64,000 nucleotides of DNA. It comes from Planctomycetia bacterium. Its GTDB lineage: Bacteria; Planctomycetota; Phycisphaerae; UBA1845; Fen-1342. The position numbers were made by a program, and so were the translations under genes. Of the stretch, positions 1 to 8,964 are shown one piece after another. Positions within the stretch are counted from its first letter, which is position 1. Each line of letters begins with the position of its first letter. The notes beneath the pieces are model-generated. The model made no database searches. It was not told where the DNA came from and saw only the letters and a program-made list of their open reading frames with translations. The stretch lies in NCBI GenBank assembly GCA_015709575.1, contig CP054190.1, positions 2,292,616 through 2,356,615 of the forward strand, read 5' to 3'.

Positions 1-164
1 TCGAGATGGTGGATGAGGACGAGGCCCGCCACATCGCCGAGGAGGCCGGCAAGTCGGCCGATGACATCCGCAAGATTGTCGGCCCCCAGAAGCGCATGCG
101 GATGAGCGCGCCGGCGGCGGTGATCATGGGCCTCAAGCCCGGCAGCACAGCAATGGCGCACTAG
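1..164 (+). CDS. C-terminal fragment of an unknown protein
   Basis: The reading frame starting at base 3 stays open from the window edge to a TAG at 162-164 and encodes about 53 residues. The visible part is charged and probably helical (EMVDEDEARHIAEEAG..), followed by a basic stretch around KRMRMS and a small-residue tail ending MAH. I do not recognise the family from so short a piece. It lies 31 bases upstream of the deacetylase gene on the same strand, so the two could share a transcript. Confidence 0.5.
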   Translation, partial: EMVDEDEARHIAEEAGKSADDIRKIVGPQKRMRMSAPAAVIMGLKPGSTAMAH

Positions 165-195
165 GTCATCACGAAACGGGGAGGGGCGCTCGCCG

Positions 196-1152
196 TTGAC
201 GCACGACGTCGGCATCCTGTTCGACGCCGCCTTTGAGCGGCACGACACCGGGCCGGGGCATCCGGAACGGCCGTTGCGGCTCGGGGCGATTGGGGCCGGA
301 CTTCGCAGTGCGGGGCTGCTCGGTGCAGCCCTCCTGCTGTCTCCCAAATCGGTTGCGGATGACGTGCTTCATCGCATACACGCGCCGGAGTACGTGCGGC
401 GCGTGGGCGAGCACTGCCGTGCGCGCAAGCGCTTCATTGACGTACCGGACAGTGCGATCTGTGCGGACAGTGACGAAATCGCCCGCTTGGCGGCCGGCGG
501 CGTAGTGGAAGCCGCGCGGCGGATCGGGCGCGGGGAGCTGCAGCGGGCGTTCTGCGCGGTGCGCCCGCCGGGCCATCACGCCGAGCGCGACCGGTCGATG
601 GGCTTTTGTCTCTATAACAACATCGCGCTGGCGGCGACCGTCTTTCGCGACGAGTTTGCGCTGCAGCGCATCGCGATCGTCGATTTCGACGTGCATCACG
701 GCAACGGCACGCAGCACATGTTTGAGAGCGACGCGCGGGTGCTGTTCGTCAGCACGCACGGGCACCCGCGATTCCTGTATCCCGGCACGGGCCACGAGCA
801 TGAAACGGGAGTCGGCGCGGGGGCAGGTTTCACGATGAATATCACTTTCATGCCGGATGAAGGCGACGCCGCGCACCGCAGCGCGATGGAGGAGCGGGTG
901 CTGCCGGCGTTGCGCGCCTACCAACCGCAGGTGCTGCTGCTGTCCGCCGGATTCGACGCCCACGCGGATGACCCGCTCGGCTGCATGGCGCTATCCGATG
1001 AGCACTTCGGCTGGATGACCGGGGCGCTGCTGGAGGCGACGGCCGACTCGACAGGCGGCCGGGTGCTGAGCGTGCTGGAAGGCGGATACAACCTCGATGT
1101 GCTGCGGCGGTGCGTGCCCGCGCACGTGCGTCAATTGATCGAGCACCGCTGA
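196..1152 (+). CDS. Histone deacetylase family (AcuC/HDAC-like) hydrolase
   Basis: A 318-residue zinc-dependent deacetylase of the arginase/HDAC fold, expected to remove acetyl or other acyl groups from lysine or small polyamine-type substrates in the cytoplasm. The family signatures are clear: the N-terminal HDTGPGHPERP segment, RPPGHHAE with the catalytic His pair at about 127-128, DFDVHHGNGT with zinc-binding Asp/His at about 163-172, SAGFDAHADDPLG with the third metal ligand near residue 255, and the C-terminal LEGGYN loop. The chosen start is a TTG, preceded by GGGGAGGGG at a suitable distance, and it places the conserved N-terminus correctly. The length is normal for the bacterial family. 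It converges on the transaldolase gene with a 36-base gap. The substrate cannot be read from sequence. Confidence 0.93.
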   Translation: MTHDVGILFDAAFERHDTGPGHPERPLRLGAIGAGLRSAGLLGAALLLSPKSVADDVLHRIHAPEYVRRVGEHCRARKRFIDVPDSAICADSDEIARLAAGGVVEAARRIGRGELQRAFCAVRPPGHHAERDRSMGFCLYNNIALAATVFRDEFALQRIAIVDFDVHHGNGTQHMFESDARVLFVSTHGHPRFLYPGTGHEHETGVGAGAGFTMNITFMPDEGDAAHRSAMEERVLPALRAYQPQVLLLSAGFDAHADDPLGCMALSDEHFGWMTGALLEATADSTGGRVLSVLEGGYNLDVLRRCVPAHVRQLIEHR

Positions 1153-1188
1153 CCGCTGGAGGCGGGCCCCGCGAGCACAGCCGCGGAA

Positions 1189-2301
1189 TCATGCACCGGC
1201 GAGCGCGGCACCCTTGCGCTCCACGTCGGCCAGCAACTCATCGAACGAATCAACGAAGAGCTTCAGGCCGTCGGCCAGTAATTGATCCGTGACGGCGCCC
1301 ATGTCGACACCGAGCGCGGCCAGGCGCGCGAGGACATCGCGGGCTTCGTCCAGACCCTGCTCGATGGTCTGCGCCACGACACCGGGCTTGCGCAGCTCCT
1401 CAAGCGTGGCGGGCGGCAGCGTATTCACTGTATGAGGGCCGATGAGCGTGTCCACGTAGAGCGTGGGACTATAGGCGGGGTTCTTGGTACTTGTACTCGC
1501 CCACAGGGGGCGCTGCACGCGCGCCCCTGCGGCGCGGAGATCGGCGAACTCCGTACCGCCGAAGATCTCTCGGAATCGCGCGTAGGCAAGCTTCGCGTTT
1601 GCAATGGCGGCCCGGCCCGCAAGCCCGGCGGTCGCCGGGCCGGACGGCCGCGCGGCAAGCAGCTTGTCCACCAGTGAATCAACCCGGCTGATGAAAAAGG
1701 ACGCGACCGATGCGACGCCGTCAATGGGCCGGCCGCTGCGCTGCAGCCGGCGTAGCCCCTCGATGTAGGAGCGCATCACCGCCTCGTGCATGGACAGCGA
1801 GAAAATCAGCGTGACGTTGACGTTGACACCTTCACCGATCAGCGTGGCGATGGCGGGCAGGCCGGCGCTCGTCGCGGGCACCTTCACCATCAGGTTGGGC
1901 CGCGCAACGCGCGTGTGGAGCCGCCGCGCTTCGGCAATCGTTCCAGCCGTGTCATCGGCGAGCTTCGGGTTCACCTCCATGGACACAAACCCGTCTCGGC
2001 CGTGGGTCGCGTCGTACACCGGGCGCAGGGCGTCAGCGGCGTCGCAGATGTCGCGAATGGCGACGGACTCGTAGGCCGCATAGGGATCGGACGCGGAATC
2101 GCGCCATGCCGCGCGTACGTCCTCGTCATACTCGCGCCCGCCGGCGATAGCCTTCTGAAAAATGGTCGGGTTCGAGGTCATGCCGGTGACGCCTTCGGCG
2201 ATCAGTTGATCGAGGCGCCCGCTGCGGAGCAATTCGCGGCTGATGTAGTCAATCCACACGGCCTGGCCGAGCTGTTGAATCTGGCGGATGCGGCTGTGCA
2301 C
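1189..2301 (-). CDS. tal: Transaldolase
   Basis: A 370-residue transaldolase of the longer actinobacterial/cyanobacterial type. It transfers a dihydroxyacetone unit from sedoheptulose 7-phosphate to glyceraldehyde 3-phosphate in the cytoplasmic non-oxidative pentose phosphate pathway. Recognisable segments are GVTGMTSNPTIFQKAI near the N-terminus, a VSMEVNPKLADDT motif, LMVKVPAT with the Schiff-base lysine, GVNVNVTLIFS, and near the C-terminus TKNPAYSPTLYVDTLIGP. The frame is open upstream to 2502, but I chose the GTG at 2299-2301 because a GGAGG lies 7 bases before it and the next residues (HSRIRQIQQLGQ) are the normal N-terminus. The gene stands alone and is convergent with the deacetylase gene. 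Confidence 0.95.
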   Translation of the reverse strand: MHSRIRQIQQLGQAVWIDYISRELLRSGRLDQLIAEGVTGMTSNPTIFQKAIAGGREYDEDVRAAWRDSASDPYAAYESVAIRDICDAADALRPVYDATHGRDGFVSMEVNPKLADDTAGTIAEARRLHTRVARPNLMVKVPATSAGLPAIATLIGEGVNVNVTLIFSLSMHEAVMRSYIEGLRRLQRSGRPIDGVASVASFFISRVDSLVDKLLAARPSGPATAGLAGRAAIANAKLAYARFREIFGGTEFADLRAAGARVQRPLWASTSTKNPAYSPTLYVDTLIGPHTVNTLPPATLEELRKPGVVAQTIEQGLDEARDVLARLAALGVDMGAVTDQLLADGLKLFVDSFDELLADVERKGAALAGA

Positions 2302-2610
2302 TCTTTCGCCTCCGTCGGGTCTGTGCGTCCATACGCGCCGCCGCGCAGCGGGCGCCACGGGCGGCATCCTACTGGCTCGAACCGGGTGCGCGGCAGATGC
2401 AGGTTGCCTCCGGCCGTGCGTTGCCGCGCCCTCCCCGGTGTCCCCGGCTGACGTTCTGGGACCGATCGTTGGAGCGGGTCGGGAATAGCCGCTCCGCCAC
2501 ATTGACTATCAGACACCGCGTGATTTTCTGCTTCCCGTGTGGAATTGTACGCGCTGCGCCGGCTAGCATCCGTCGAAGTTCAGGGGCCATTCCCAGGGGA
2601 GGAATTCGCC

Positions 2611-2796
2611 ATGCGTCGCGCTCGAATCGAAGCCGTTTCGTTGACCCGCCAGCCGCGTTGGCCATCAGTCGTCTACGGATGCGTCACGGTCGTCGTCTTC
2701 TCGGCGTTGGCGTTGGGGTTCAGCCACGCCGCCGGCGTGAGCCTGCTGGACCTCGGCTCGGAGGCGTGGTTGCTCTTGCAGCGCGTCCTCTTCTAA
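2611..2796 (+). CDS. Small single-pass membrane protein, unknown function
   Basis: A 61-residue protein with a basic N-terminus (MRRARIEAVSLTRQPRW) followed by one hydrophobic segment at about 20-40 (VVYGCVTVVVFSALALGF), consistent with a membrane anchor. The ATG is preceded by GGGGAGGAATTCGCC, a strong ribosome binding site, and this is the main reason for calling so short a gene. The frame extends upstream to 2539 without another good start. I recognise no family. The roughly 245 bases between it and the Cys-rich repeat gene show no coding signal. Confidence 0.6.
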   Translation: MRRARIEAVSLTRQPRWPSVVYGCVTVVVFSALALGFSHAAGVSLLDLGSEAWLLLQRVLF

Positions 2797-3043
2797 ATCC
2801 GTACGCCGGCTGCGCTTCACGTCGCCGCCGCACACGCCCCGCGATGAAATCGAACGTCGCCGACAGCCGGTGCTGCGCGCGACGTAGCGGCCGGTCCTCC
2901 CGCCGCGGCCTTCGGGAATCAGGCGAACGTCATAGCCACCAAGCAGCGAGGCCCGCAGCGCACGCGCCGCGAGCCTCGCGATGTTATGTTTCAAAGGGCG
3001 TCGAGCCGGATCACGGTCGGGCCGCCCAACCACCCGTTCGATC

Positions 3044-5659
3044 TCACTTCTGCAGCAACGCATCCTCCAGCGTGCGCGGCTGAGTCGGCGCCGGCATCAA
3101 CCCGCCGGTGAGCACAGCGTGAATGTACCCGAGCAGATCAATCGCCCGATCGGACGACGCGGCGCGCGTGGCGCCCGGAACCGAGCGAAGGCTGCCGCCA
3201 TCGCCGCCGTTGCCGTCATCCGAACCGCAGGCGGAATCGCAATTGCTGCCCGCGCCCGCCCATGCTCCGCCAGCCGCTTCGCAGAGATCGGCCGTGGCGT
3301 GACCGCAGCGGCCATCCGGGAAGCAACAGGCGCCACGCGGAGGCGGGGTGCACGAATCCGCGGTGCAGGGCGCGCCGTCGCCGAGATAGCGGCCGCCGAG
3401 GGCGGCGCAGGTGCGGCGGGTGGCCGCGATGCAGCCGCGAGGACCGGCGACTGGCGAATTGGGGCCGAGGCAGCACCCGCCGACGGTCGGCGGCGGGCCG
3501 CAATCGGTTTCATCGCAGTTGGAACTGTCACCACGATAGATACCGCCCGAACGGGCACAATCCATCCGCGTTCGTCTTTCACAGGTCCACGGCCCATCCG
3601 TGGCCGGGTCCGGCGGCAGGCAGCACGCCCCGCGCGGCGGCGGCGAACAACTTGAATTGCGGCAGCTCGAGCCGGGGCCGAGGAACCGGCCACCCTGCGC
3701 TTCGCAGTCCGCCGGCGTCTCATCGCGGCAGACGATGCCACTTGCATCCGTGACGTAGCAGCAGGCGCCGGTGCGCGGCGGCGGCGGACAGGCGGTGGCC
3801 GAGCACGGGATACCGTCGCCGAGATATCGACCTGCGACGGAAGCGCACTCCTCTGGCGACAGAACATTGCAAATCGGGGGTGCGCTGGGGTTGAAGCCGA
3901 GGAAGCAGCACGCGCCCCGGCGAGTGGGCGGAACACAGGTCGTGTTCGTGCAGGTCGTGCCGTCCCCGCCGTACCGACCGCCCTCGCGAGCGCACGCTTC
4001 CGGCGTCAGGCGAATGCAACGGACGCCGATCGGGGACGTCAGGCAGCACGCACCGCTAGGCGGCGGAGCACAATCCACTGTGTCGCAGTTCGAACCATCA
4101 CCCAGGTACCTCCCATGCAGTCGATGGCAGGAATCTCGCGTGACCACCTGGCAGGATCCGCCGCGGTTGGTCGTGGCGGGCAGGCAACACGCGCCCGTCG
4201 GCGGCGGGACGCAGGCGTCGTCGGTGCAGGCGGAGCCGTCGCCAAGGTACCGGCCGCCGGCTTCCGCGCACGCCGCACGAGTCAACTGCGAGCAAGTGAG
4301 TTCACCATCCGCCGAGGCGAGGCAGCAAGCGCCGGTGCGCGCCGGCGGCGGGCAGGCCGTGGCCGAACACGGGATTCCGTCGCCCAGATAGCGCCCGGCG
4401 ACAGAAGCACACTGATCCGGAGTCAGGACCTCGCAGATCGGAGGAGCGCTGGGGTTGAAGCCAAGGAAACAGCAGGCGCCCCGGCGAGTGGGTGGAGCGC
4501 AGGTGGTGTTCGTGCAGGCGGTGCCGTCACCACCATACCGACCACCCTCGCGGGCGCACGCTTCCGGAGTCAGTCGAATGCAACGAACACCGACCGGCGA
4601 CGTCAGGCAGCAGGCGCCGCTGGGCGGCGGAGCACAATCCACGGCGTCGCAGTTCGAACCATCGCCCAGATAGCGGCCGTGAAGGCGGATGCAGGAATCA
4701 TGTGTGAGCACCTGGCAGGAGCCGCCGCGGCTGCTCGTGGCGGGCAGGCAGCACGCACCGGTTCGCGGAGGAGGCGGCGCGCAGTTTGCGTTCGCACAAT
4801 TCGTGCCGTTTCCGCGGTACTCACCGCCGGCAGCCTCACAGGCTTCGGCCGTCAGGCGGGCGCAGTGCGCACCCGCCGACGTCAGCAGGCAGCACGCGCC
4901 GCTAGGCGGCGAGCAGTCCGAATTCGCGCAGGTCGTTCCGGGCCCGAGGAAGCGGCCGCCGGCCGCGGTGCATTCCTCAATCGTAAAATCGCGGCAAAGC
5001 CCGCTCGCGCCGGGCACGCTGACGCAGCAAGCGCCCGTCCGTGGGGGCGGAGGCGCACAATTCGCATCTGCGCACGAGGAATTTGCGCCACGCCAATGCC
5101 CGTTGGAGGCGGCGCACTGGGCTTCGGTTGTGGAGATGCACACGGCCGGGCCGGCCGGTGAGATGACGCAGCATGCGCCCTGGGGGCGGCAAGCGTTGGA
5201 CGATGTGCCACAGGTACTGTTGGCGCCGAGCCACTGGCCGCCAACCTCCGCACATCGTGCCTCGCTGAACTGAGCGCAGGCGCCGTTCGGCGCACAGCAA
5301 GCACCAATCGGGGCACAAGTCGAATTCGTGCAGGGAGTGCCCCAGCCGCGCCACGTGCCGCCCTCTGCGGCGCAATTCGCCTGCGTCGCGACAACGCACC
5401 CGCCGCTGTTCAGGCAGCACGCGCCGACCGGGACTCCGCAACCGTTCGCGCCGGGGGCACCCGCCGGAGCGCAGACCGTGTTCGCACCGGCGAAGACGCC
5501 GCGGCGTTCTGCACACTGGGCTTGGGTAACGACCTGACAGGAAGGGCCGGTCGCTGTGACAACACAACAGGCGCCGGTGGACTGAGCACTGGCGGGCAGC
5601 GTCAGGACGCTACACGCCGCGAGGAGTGTAGTACACAATGCCAGAAATCGGTTAGTCAT
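3044..5659 (-). CDS. Secreted Cys-rich GACC-repeat protein (17 units)
   Basis: An 871-residue exported protein. After a Sec signal peptide (about 1-26, ending PASAQ) there are 17 tandem units of 41-51 residues, at residues 28-871. Each unit begins GACC (the 16th GCCL) and follows the pattern GACC..C....C....GG.Y.GDG..C....C.PPP, giving five or six cysteines per unit that probably form disulfides outside the cytoplasm. The tail, about residues 815-871, is repeat-free and ends LEDALLQK. Start choice: the frame is open to 5704, but the ATG at 5657-5659 has GAGAGAGG seven bases upstream and begins the signal peptide. Units 7-9 and 11-13 are near-identical copies. Similar GACC-type repeats occur in other planctomycete secreted proteins as far as I recall, without a known role; adhesion or surface display is my guess. 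No enzyme motif is visible. Confidence 0.85.
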   Translation of the reverse strand: MTNRFLALCTTLLAACSVLTLPASAQSTGACCVVTATGPSCQVVTQAQCAERRGVFAGANTVCAPAGAPGANGCGVPVGACCLNSGGCVVATQANCAAEGGTWRGWGTPCTNSTCAPIGACCAPNGACAQFSEARCAEVGGQWLGANSTCGTSSNACRPQGACCVISPAGPAVCISTTEAQCAASNGHWRGANSSCADANCAPPPPRTGACCVSVPGASGLCRDFTIEECTAAGGRFLGPGTTCANSDCSPPSGACCLLTSAGAHCARLTAEACEAAGGEYRGNGTNCANANCAPPPPRTGACCLPATSSRGGSCQVLTHDSCIRLHGRYLGDGSNCDAVDCAPPPSGACCLTSPVGVRCIRLTPEACAREGGRYGGDGTACTNTTCAPPTRRGACCFLGFNPSAPPICEVLTPDQCASVAGRYLGDGIPCSATACPPPARTGACCLASADGELTCSQLTRAACAEAGGRYLGDGSACTDDACVPPPTGACCLPATTNRGGSCQVVTRDSCHRLHGRYLGDGSNCDTVDCAPPPSGACCLTSPIGVRCIRLTPEACAREGGRYGGDGTTCTNTTCVPPTRRGACCFLGFNPSAPPICNVLSPEECASVAGRYLGDGIPCSATACPPPPRTGACCYVTDASGIVCRDETPADCEAQGGRFLGPGSSCRNSSCSPPPRGACCLPPDPATDGPWTCERRTRMDCARSGGIYRGDSSNCDETDCGPPPTVGGCCLGPNSPVAGPRGCIAATRRTCAALGGRYLGDGAPCTADSCTPPPRGACCFPDGRCGHATADLCEAAGGAWAGAGSNCDSACGSDDGNGGDGGSLRSVPGATRAASSDRAIDLLGYIHAVLTGGLMPAPTQPRTLEDALLQK
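3770..4759 (-). repeat. 426-bp internal direct duplication inside the GACC-repeat gene
   Basis: Repeat units 7-9 (bases 4334-4759) and 11-13 (3770-4195) are both exactly 142 codons long and encode almost the same sequence, for example GACCLTSPVGVRCIRLTPEA versus GACCLTSPIGVRCIRLTPEA. Unit 10, different in sequence, separates them. This indicates duplication of a three-unit block, more recent than the divergence of the other units. Confidence 0.85.
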
Positions 5660-5982
5660 CGACGTACCTCTCTCAAATGGCGCTTCGTTCGGCACGCGAT
5701 CCATCAGCGGACGCGCGCTTCGAATGTCGGTCCGGACGGAGGCCCCCGGAAGTGAAGGCCGAGCCTGCGACCGCTTCTATTGTCGCAAAACGCACAAGTC
5801 CGGGAAATATTCCCTCTCGCGATTCCTATGGTGCAATCGCGGGCGCCCAACGTAATCTCTTTAGCCGCAATTGGTTATCGATCCGCAGAAATTCGACGGG
5901 AAGTTGATGAGGGCGATAGACACTCGGCGTTTCGGCCGGCGATCGATTCCGGTTCTATCGCAACGCGTTGCCCGGCATTGAG
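5660..5982. other. Intergenic region upstream of the Cys-rich gene
   Basis: No credible gene is seen in these 323 bases between the start of the Cys-rich gene and the stop of the sigma-54 activator. The region is visibly AT-richer than its neighbours and contains the near-palindrome GGGAAATATTCCC at 5802-5814, about 145 bases before the Cys-rich gene. I could not identify a sigma-54 type (GG-N10-GC) promoter. Confidence 0.4.
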
Positions 5983-7407
5983 TTATGCTCCGGCGATGCC
6001 GTACTTCGCCATTTTGTCCCGAAGCGTGGTTCGCGGAATATTCAGCCGCTGCGCGGCACGAGCCTGGTTCCCCGCACATTGGCGCAGCGCGACGAGAATC
6101 ATGCGGCGTTCGATGTCGGCCATGGTATCCGCCAGCCCGTGGCCGTCGGCGGAAAGCGCGGGTTCGAGCGCCGCGGAATCGGAAGCGGCGGCCGGCGGCG
6201 CGAGCGGGAGGACGTGCTCCGGGCGAATTTCCGCCGAACCGTTGCAGAAGACCAGGGCGCGCTCGATGACGTGCTCCAACTCGCGGACGTTTCCGGGCCA
6301 GCGGTGGCGCAGCAGTTCCTCGCAGGCGGCCGGTGAGAGTTGCGGCAACGGGCCGGCGGCAAGCGCGGCGTGCTTCTGGATGAAATGTCGGGCCAGCAGC
6401 GGAATGTCCTCGGAGCGGTCGCGCAGGGGCGGGATGTTGGCGGTGATGACATTCAGCCGGTAGTACAGGTCTTCGCGGAACCGCCCGGCCCGCACCATCT
6501 CCGAAAGATCCCGCTTGGTGGCGCAGATCAGGCGGACATTCGAGCGCACCGGCTGCTCGCCGCCGACGCGCTCGAATTCGCGGCGCTCGACCACGCGCAG
6601 CAGCTTGACCTGCACTTCGAGCGGAATGTCGTCCACTTCATCGAGCAGCAAAGTGCCGTTGTCGGCGAGTTCGAAGCGCCCGGCCTTCTGGCGGATCGCG
6701 CTCGTGAAGGCGCCCTTTTCGTGGCCGAACAGCTCGCTCTCAAGAACGCCCGGCCCCAGCGCCGCGCAACTGCACGCTACAAACGGGTGCTCGGCCCGGG
6801 CGCTGGAGCGATGAATCGCCTCACTGAAAAGCTCCTTGCCGGTGCCGCTTTCGCCGCACAGCAGCACCGTGCGATCGGAGTCTGCGATCGAGGCCAACTG
6901 CGCGAACAGGCGCTTCATCGCGGCGCTGACGGTGATCAACTGCCCGAAGCATGCGACACCGTCATCCGACCCGCCGTCCGACGCGCGGGATGCGCCATCA
7001 ACGAGCAGGTGATCGAGCTTCGCGACGAGCTCGGGCGTCGTGAAGGGTTTTGTGATGTAGTCGTGGGCGCCGCGCTTGATCGCGAGCACCGCGTGATCGA
7101 CGGTCGCGTACGCGGTCATGAGGATCACGCCCACCCCGGGGCGGGCGCGCTTGACGTACGACAGCAGGTCCAGGCCGCCCATGCCGGGCATGCGCACGTC
7201 GGAGACGACCACGTCGATCGGCTTGCTGTCGAATATCCGGCAGGCTGTCGGCGCGTCCGCGGCCTCGTAGACTTCGTATCCCTGCTCGCTCAACTCGATT
7301 TGAAGCGTGATGCGCTTGAGAGGTTCATCGTCCACCACAAGCACGCGGCCGCGTGGAGATGCGGGCGCAAGGCTTCGGGAGTCTGTCCCCGGGCTGTCTG
7401 ATTGCAT
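5983..7407 (-). CDS. NtrC-family sigma-54 response regulator
   Basis: A 474-residue cytoplasmic transcription activator with three domains. The receiver is at about 20-138, with DD at 26-27, phosphoacceptor Asp70 in VVVSDVRMPG and the conserved Lys120 in YITKPF. The AAA+ sigma-54 interaction domain is at about 153-385, with Walker A GESGTGKE at 185-192, the sigma-54 contact loop as GAFTSA at 232-237 (Ser instead of the usual Gly) and Walker B LLLDEV. A Fis-type helix-turn-helix is at 445-470 (NQARAAQRLNIPRTTLRDK). The frame is open to 7665, but the ATG at 7407 gives a normal N-terminus just before the receiver. No histidine kinase gene lies next to it, so its partner and regulon are unknown. 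Confidence 0.93.
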   Translation of the reverse strand: MQSDSPGTDSRSLAPASPRGRVLVVDDEPLKRITLQIELSEQGYEVYEAADAPTACRIFDSKPIDVVVSDVRMPGMGGLDLLSYVKRARPGVGVILMTAYATVDHAVLAIKRGAHDYITKPFTTPELVAKLDHLLVDGASRASDGGSDDGVACFGQLITVSAAMKRLFAQLASIADSDRTVLLCGESGTGKELFSEAIHRSSARAEHPFVACSCAALGPGVLESELFGHEKGAFTSAIRQKAGRFELADNGTLLLDEVDDIPLEVQVKLLRVVERREFERVGGEQPVRSNVRLICATKRDLSEMVRAGRFREDLYYRLNVITANIPPLRDRSEDIPLLARHFIQKHAALAAGPLPQLSPAACEELLRHRWPGNVRELEHVIERALVFCNGSAEIRPEHVLPLAPPAAASDSAALEPALSADGHGLADTMADIERRMILVALRQCAGNQARAAQRLNIPRTTLRDKMAKYGIAGA

Positions 7408-7609
7408 GCGGGCATTGAAACGGATCACGCCGCCGCCAGCAACCACAAAGCGCGTCGTAACGCCTCGCGAGCGTTGATGTCGCCTGCGCTCCGCCGCTCG
7501 GCTTTTCGCGACGCGCGAGCGCGGGTATAAGGTCCGGCGGCATCGCGCCGGCCCGGCGGTCGTCCGCCGCGGCCGACAGGCGCGCCGCGCCGTCTGAACC
7601 GGAGCTGCC

Positions 7610-8905
7610 ATGTCCTCGGTCACTCGACCCACCCGCCGCCGGTTTCTCCGGGACGCCGCGTGCACGCTGGGGCTGTTTCACATTGTTCCCCGGCACGTTC
7701 TGGGCGGGCCGCGTCATACCGCGCCGAGCGAAGTCATCACCCGCGCGGTGATCGGCTGCGGCGGCATGGGACTGTCGTCGCATGTCACGACGAATGCCGA
7801 GGATGCCCCGCCGGTCACGCTCGCCGTCTGCGACGTGGACCAGCGCCACCTCGCCGCCGCAATGAAGAAGGCAGGGCGCGGTTGCGACGCCTACACGGAC
7901 TGGCGGCGGATTCTCGAACGGCGAGACATCGACACGATTCACATCGCCACTCCGCCCCACTGGCACGCCGTGATGGGCATCGCGGCGGTGCAGGCCGGTT
8001 TCGATGTGACGGCGGAAAAGCCTTTCACGCGGACCATCGCCGAGGGACGGCGTTACGCCGACGCGGTGCGCCGTCACGGGCGAATCGTGCAAGTGAACAC
8101 CTGGTTCCGATTTGAGCGCTACTATCGCTACGGAGCGACAAGCCTGCTGCGGAAGCTCGTCCACAGTGGATTACTGGGGCGGCCGCTGACGGTGCGACTA
8201 TCCGCCGCTCAGGGATTTGACTGGAAGCTGGCCATGTGGAGCGGGCGCAGCGGCCTGACGCCCGAACCAGTGCCGGCGGAACTGGACTACGACATGTGGC
8301 TGGGGCCCGCGCCGCGCGCGTTCTACCACCCGCATCGCGTGCATCAGAGCTTCCGCGGCTACTGGGACTACGACGGCGGCGGACTGGGAGACATGGGGCA
8401 GCACTACCTGGACCCGATTCAGTACATCCTCGGCAAGGATCACACCAGCCCGGTGGAAGCCTGGGCGAACGCACCGTGGCCGCAGGATCCGTCGGCGGCG
8501 GGCCTGTGGGGCACCATCGGACTTCGATACGCCGACGGCGACACGATCCTGATGAACAGCGGCGAGTGGGGTGCGAGTTGGGACGAGAATACGCCACTGA
8601 TCGAGGGGCCGGGCGGGCGCGTGTTTGACAATTACCGCACGGACCCGCCGGGGCTGTTCGATCGCGTGCGCCCCCTGCCCGATCCGCCGCCGCTGGTTCG
8701 CTGGGAGCCGGCGCTGCGCTCGCGCGTGCAGCCGGGCAACAACGCCGACGTGGCGCACCGCTCCTGCACGCTCGTGAACCTGGCCAAGATCGCGGTGCGC
8801 CTGGGGCGGCCGTTGAGATTCGATCCGCGGGTGGAGCGATTCATCAATGACGACGTGGCCAACGCGCTGGTTGAAGAACCGACTCGCGCGCCGTGGCGGG
8901 TGTGA
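7610..8905 (+). CDS. Gfo/Idh/MocA-family oxidoreductase with Tat signal
   Basis: A 431-residue NAD(P)-dependent sugar-derivative dehydrogenase-like protein. The N-terminus carries a twin-arginine signal (TRRRFLRDAA, residues 8-17), which predicts export of the folded, cofactor-bound enzyme; this arrangement is common in planctomycetes. The Rossmann domain shows VIGCGGMG at 47-54, CDVDQR near 75-80 and the family EKP motif at 137-139. The C-terminal alpha/beta dehydratase-like domain contains a GGGLGDMGQHYLD stretch with the usual Asp/His. It is followed on the same strand by the HEAT-repeat lipoprotein and the ThuA-DUF1080 protein, so they probably act together on keto-sugars or inositol-like compounds. 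The exact substrate is unknown. Confidence 0.92.
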   Translation: MSSVTRPTRRRFLRDAACTLGLFHIVPRHVLGGPRHTAPSEVITRAVIGCGGMGLSSHVTTNAEDAPPVTLAVCDVDQRHLAAAMKKAGRGCDAYTDWRRILERRDIDTIHIATPPHWHAVMGIAAVQAGFDVTAEKPFTRTIAEGRRYADAVRRHGRIVQVNTWFRFERYYRYGATSLLRKLVHSGLLGRPLTVRLSAAQGFDWKLAMWSGRSGLTPEPVPAELDYDMWLGPAPRAFYHPHRVHQSFRGYWDYDGGGLGDMGQHYLDPIQYILGKDHTSPVEAWANAPWPQDPSAAGLWGTIGLRYADGDTILMNSGEWGASWDENTPLIEGPGGRVFDNYRTDPPGLFDRVRPLPDPPPLVRWEPALRSRVQPGNNADVAHRSCTLVNLAKIAVRLGRPLRFDPRVERFINDDVANALVEEPTRAPWRV

Positions 8906-8964
8906 TCGCGGACGTCCCTGAAAAGAACGTCGCACGGCCATCGGCGGCGCAGACGGGAGTGCAA

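Noticed and set aside
3770..4759. Possible CRISPR array in the repeated DNA
   Set aside because: The repeats are 426 bases and smaller coding units within one open frame, with no short identical repeats separated by unique spacers and no cas genes in the window.
4115..5161. Long plus-strand open frame opposite the Cys-rich repeat gene
   Set aside because: It is a shadow of a repetitive GC-rich gene: low-complexity Ala/Gly/Arg composition, no ribosome site and no domain. The minus frame has a signal peptide and regular repeats.
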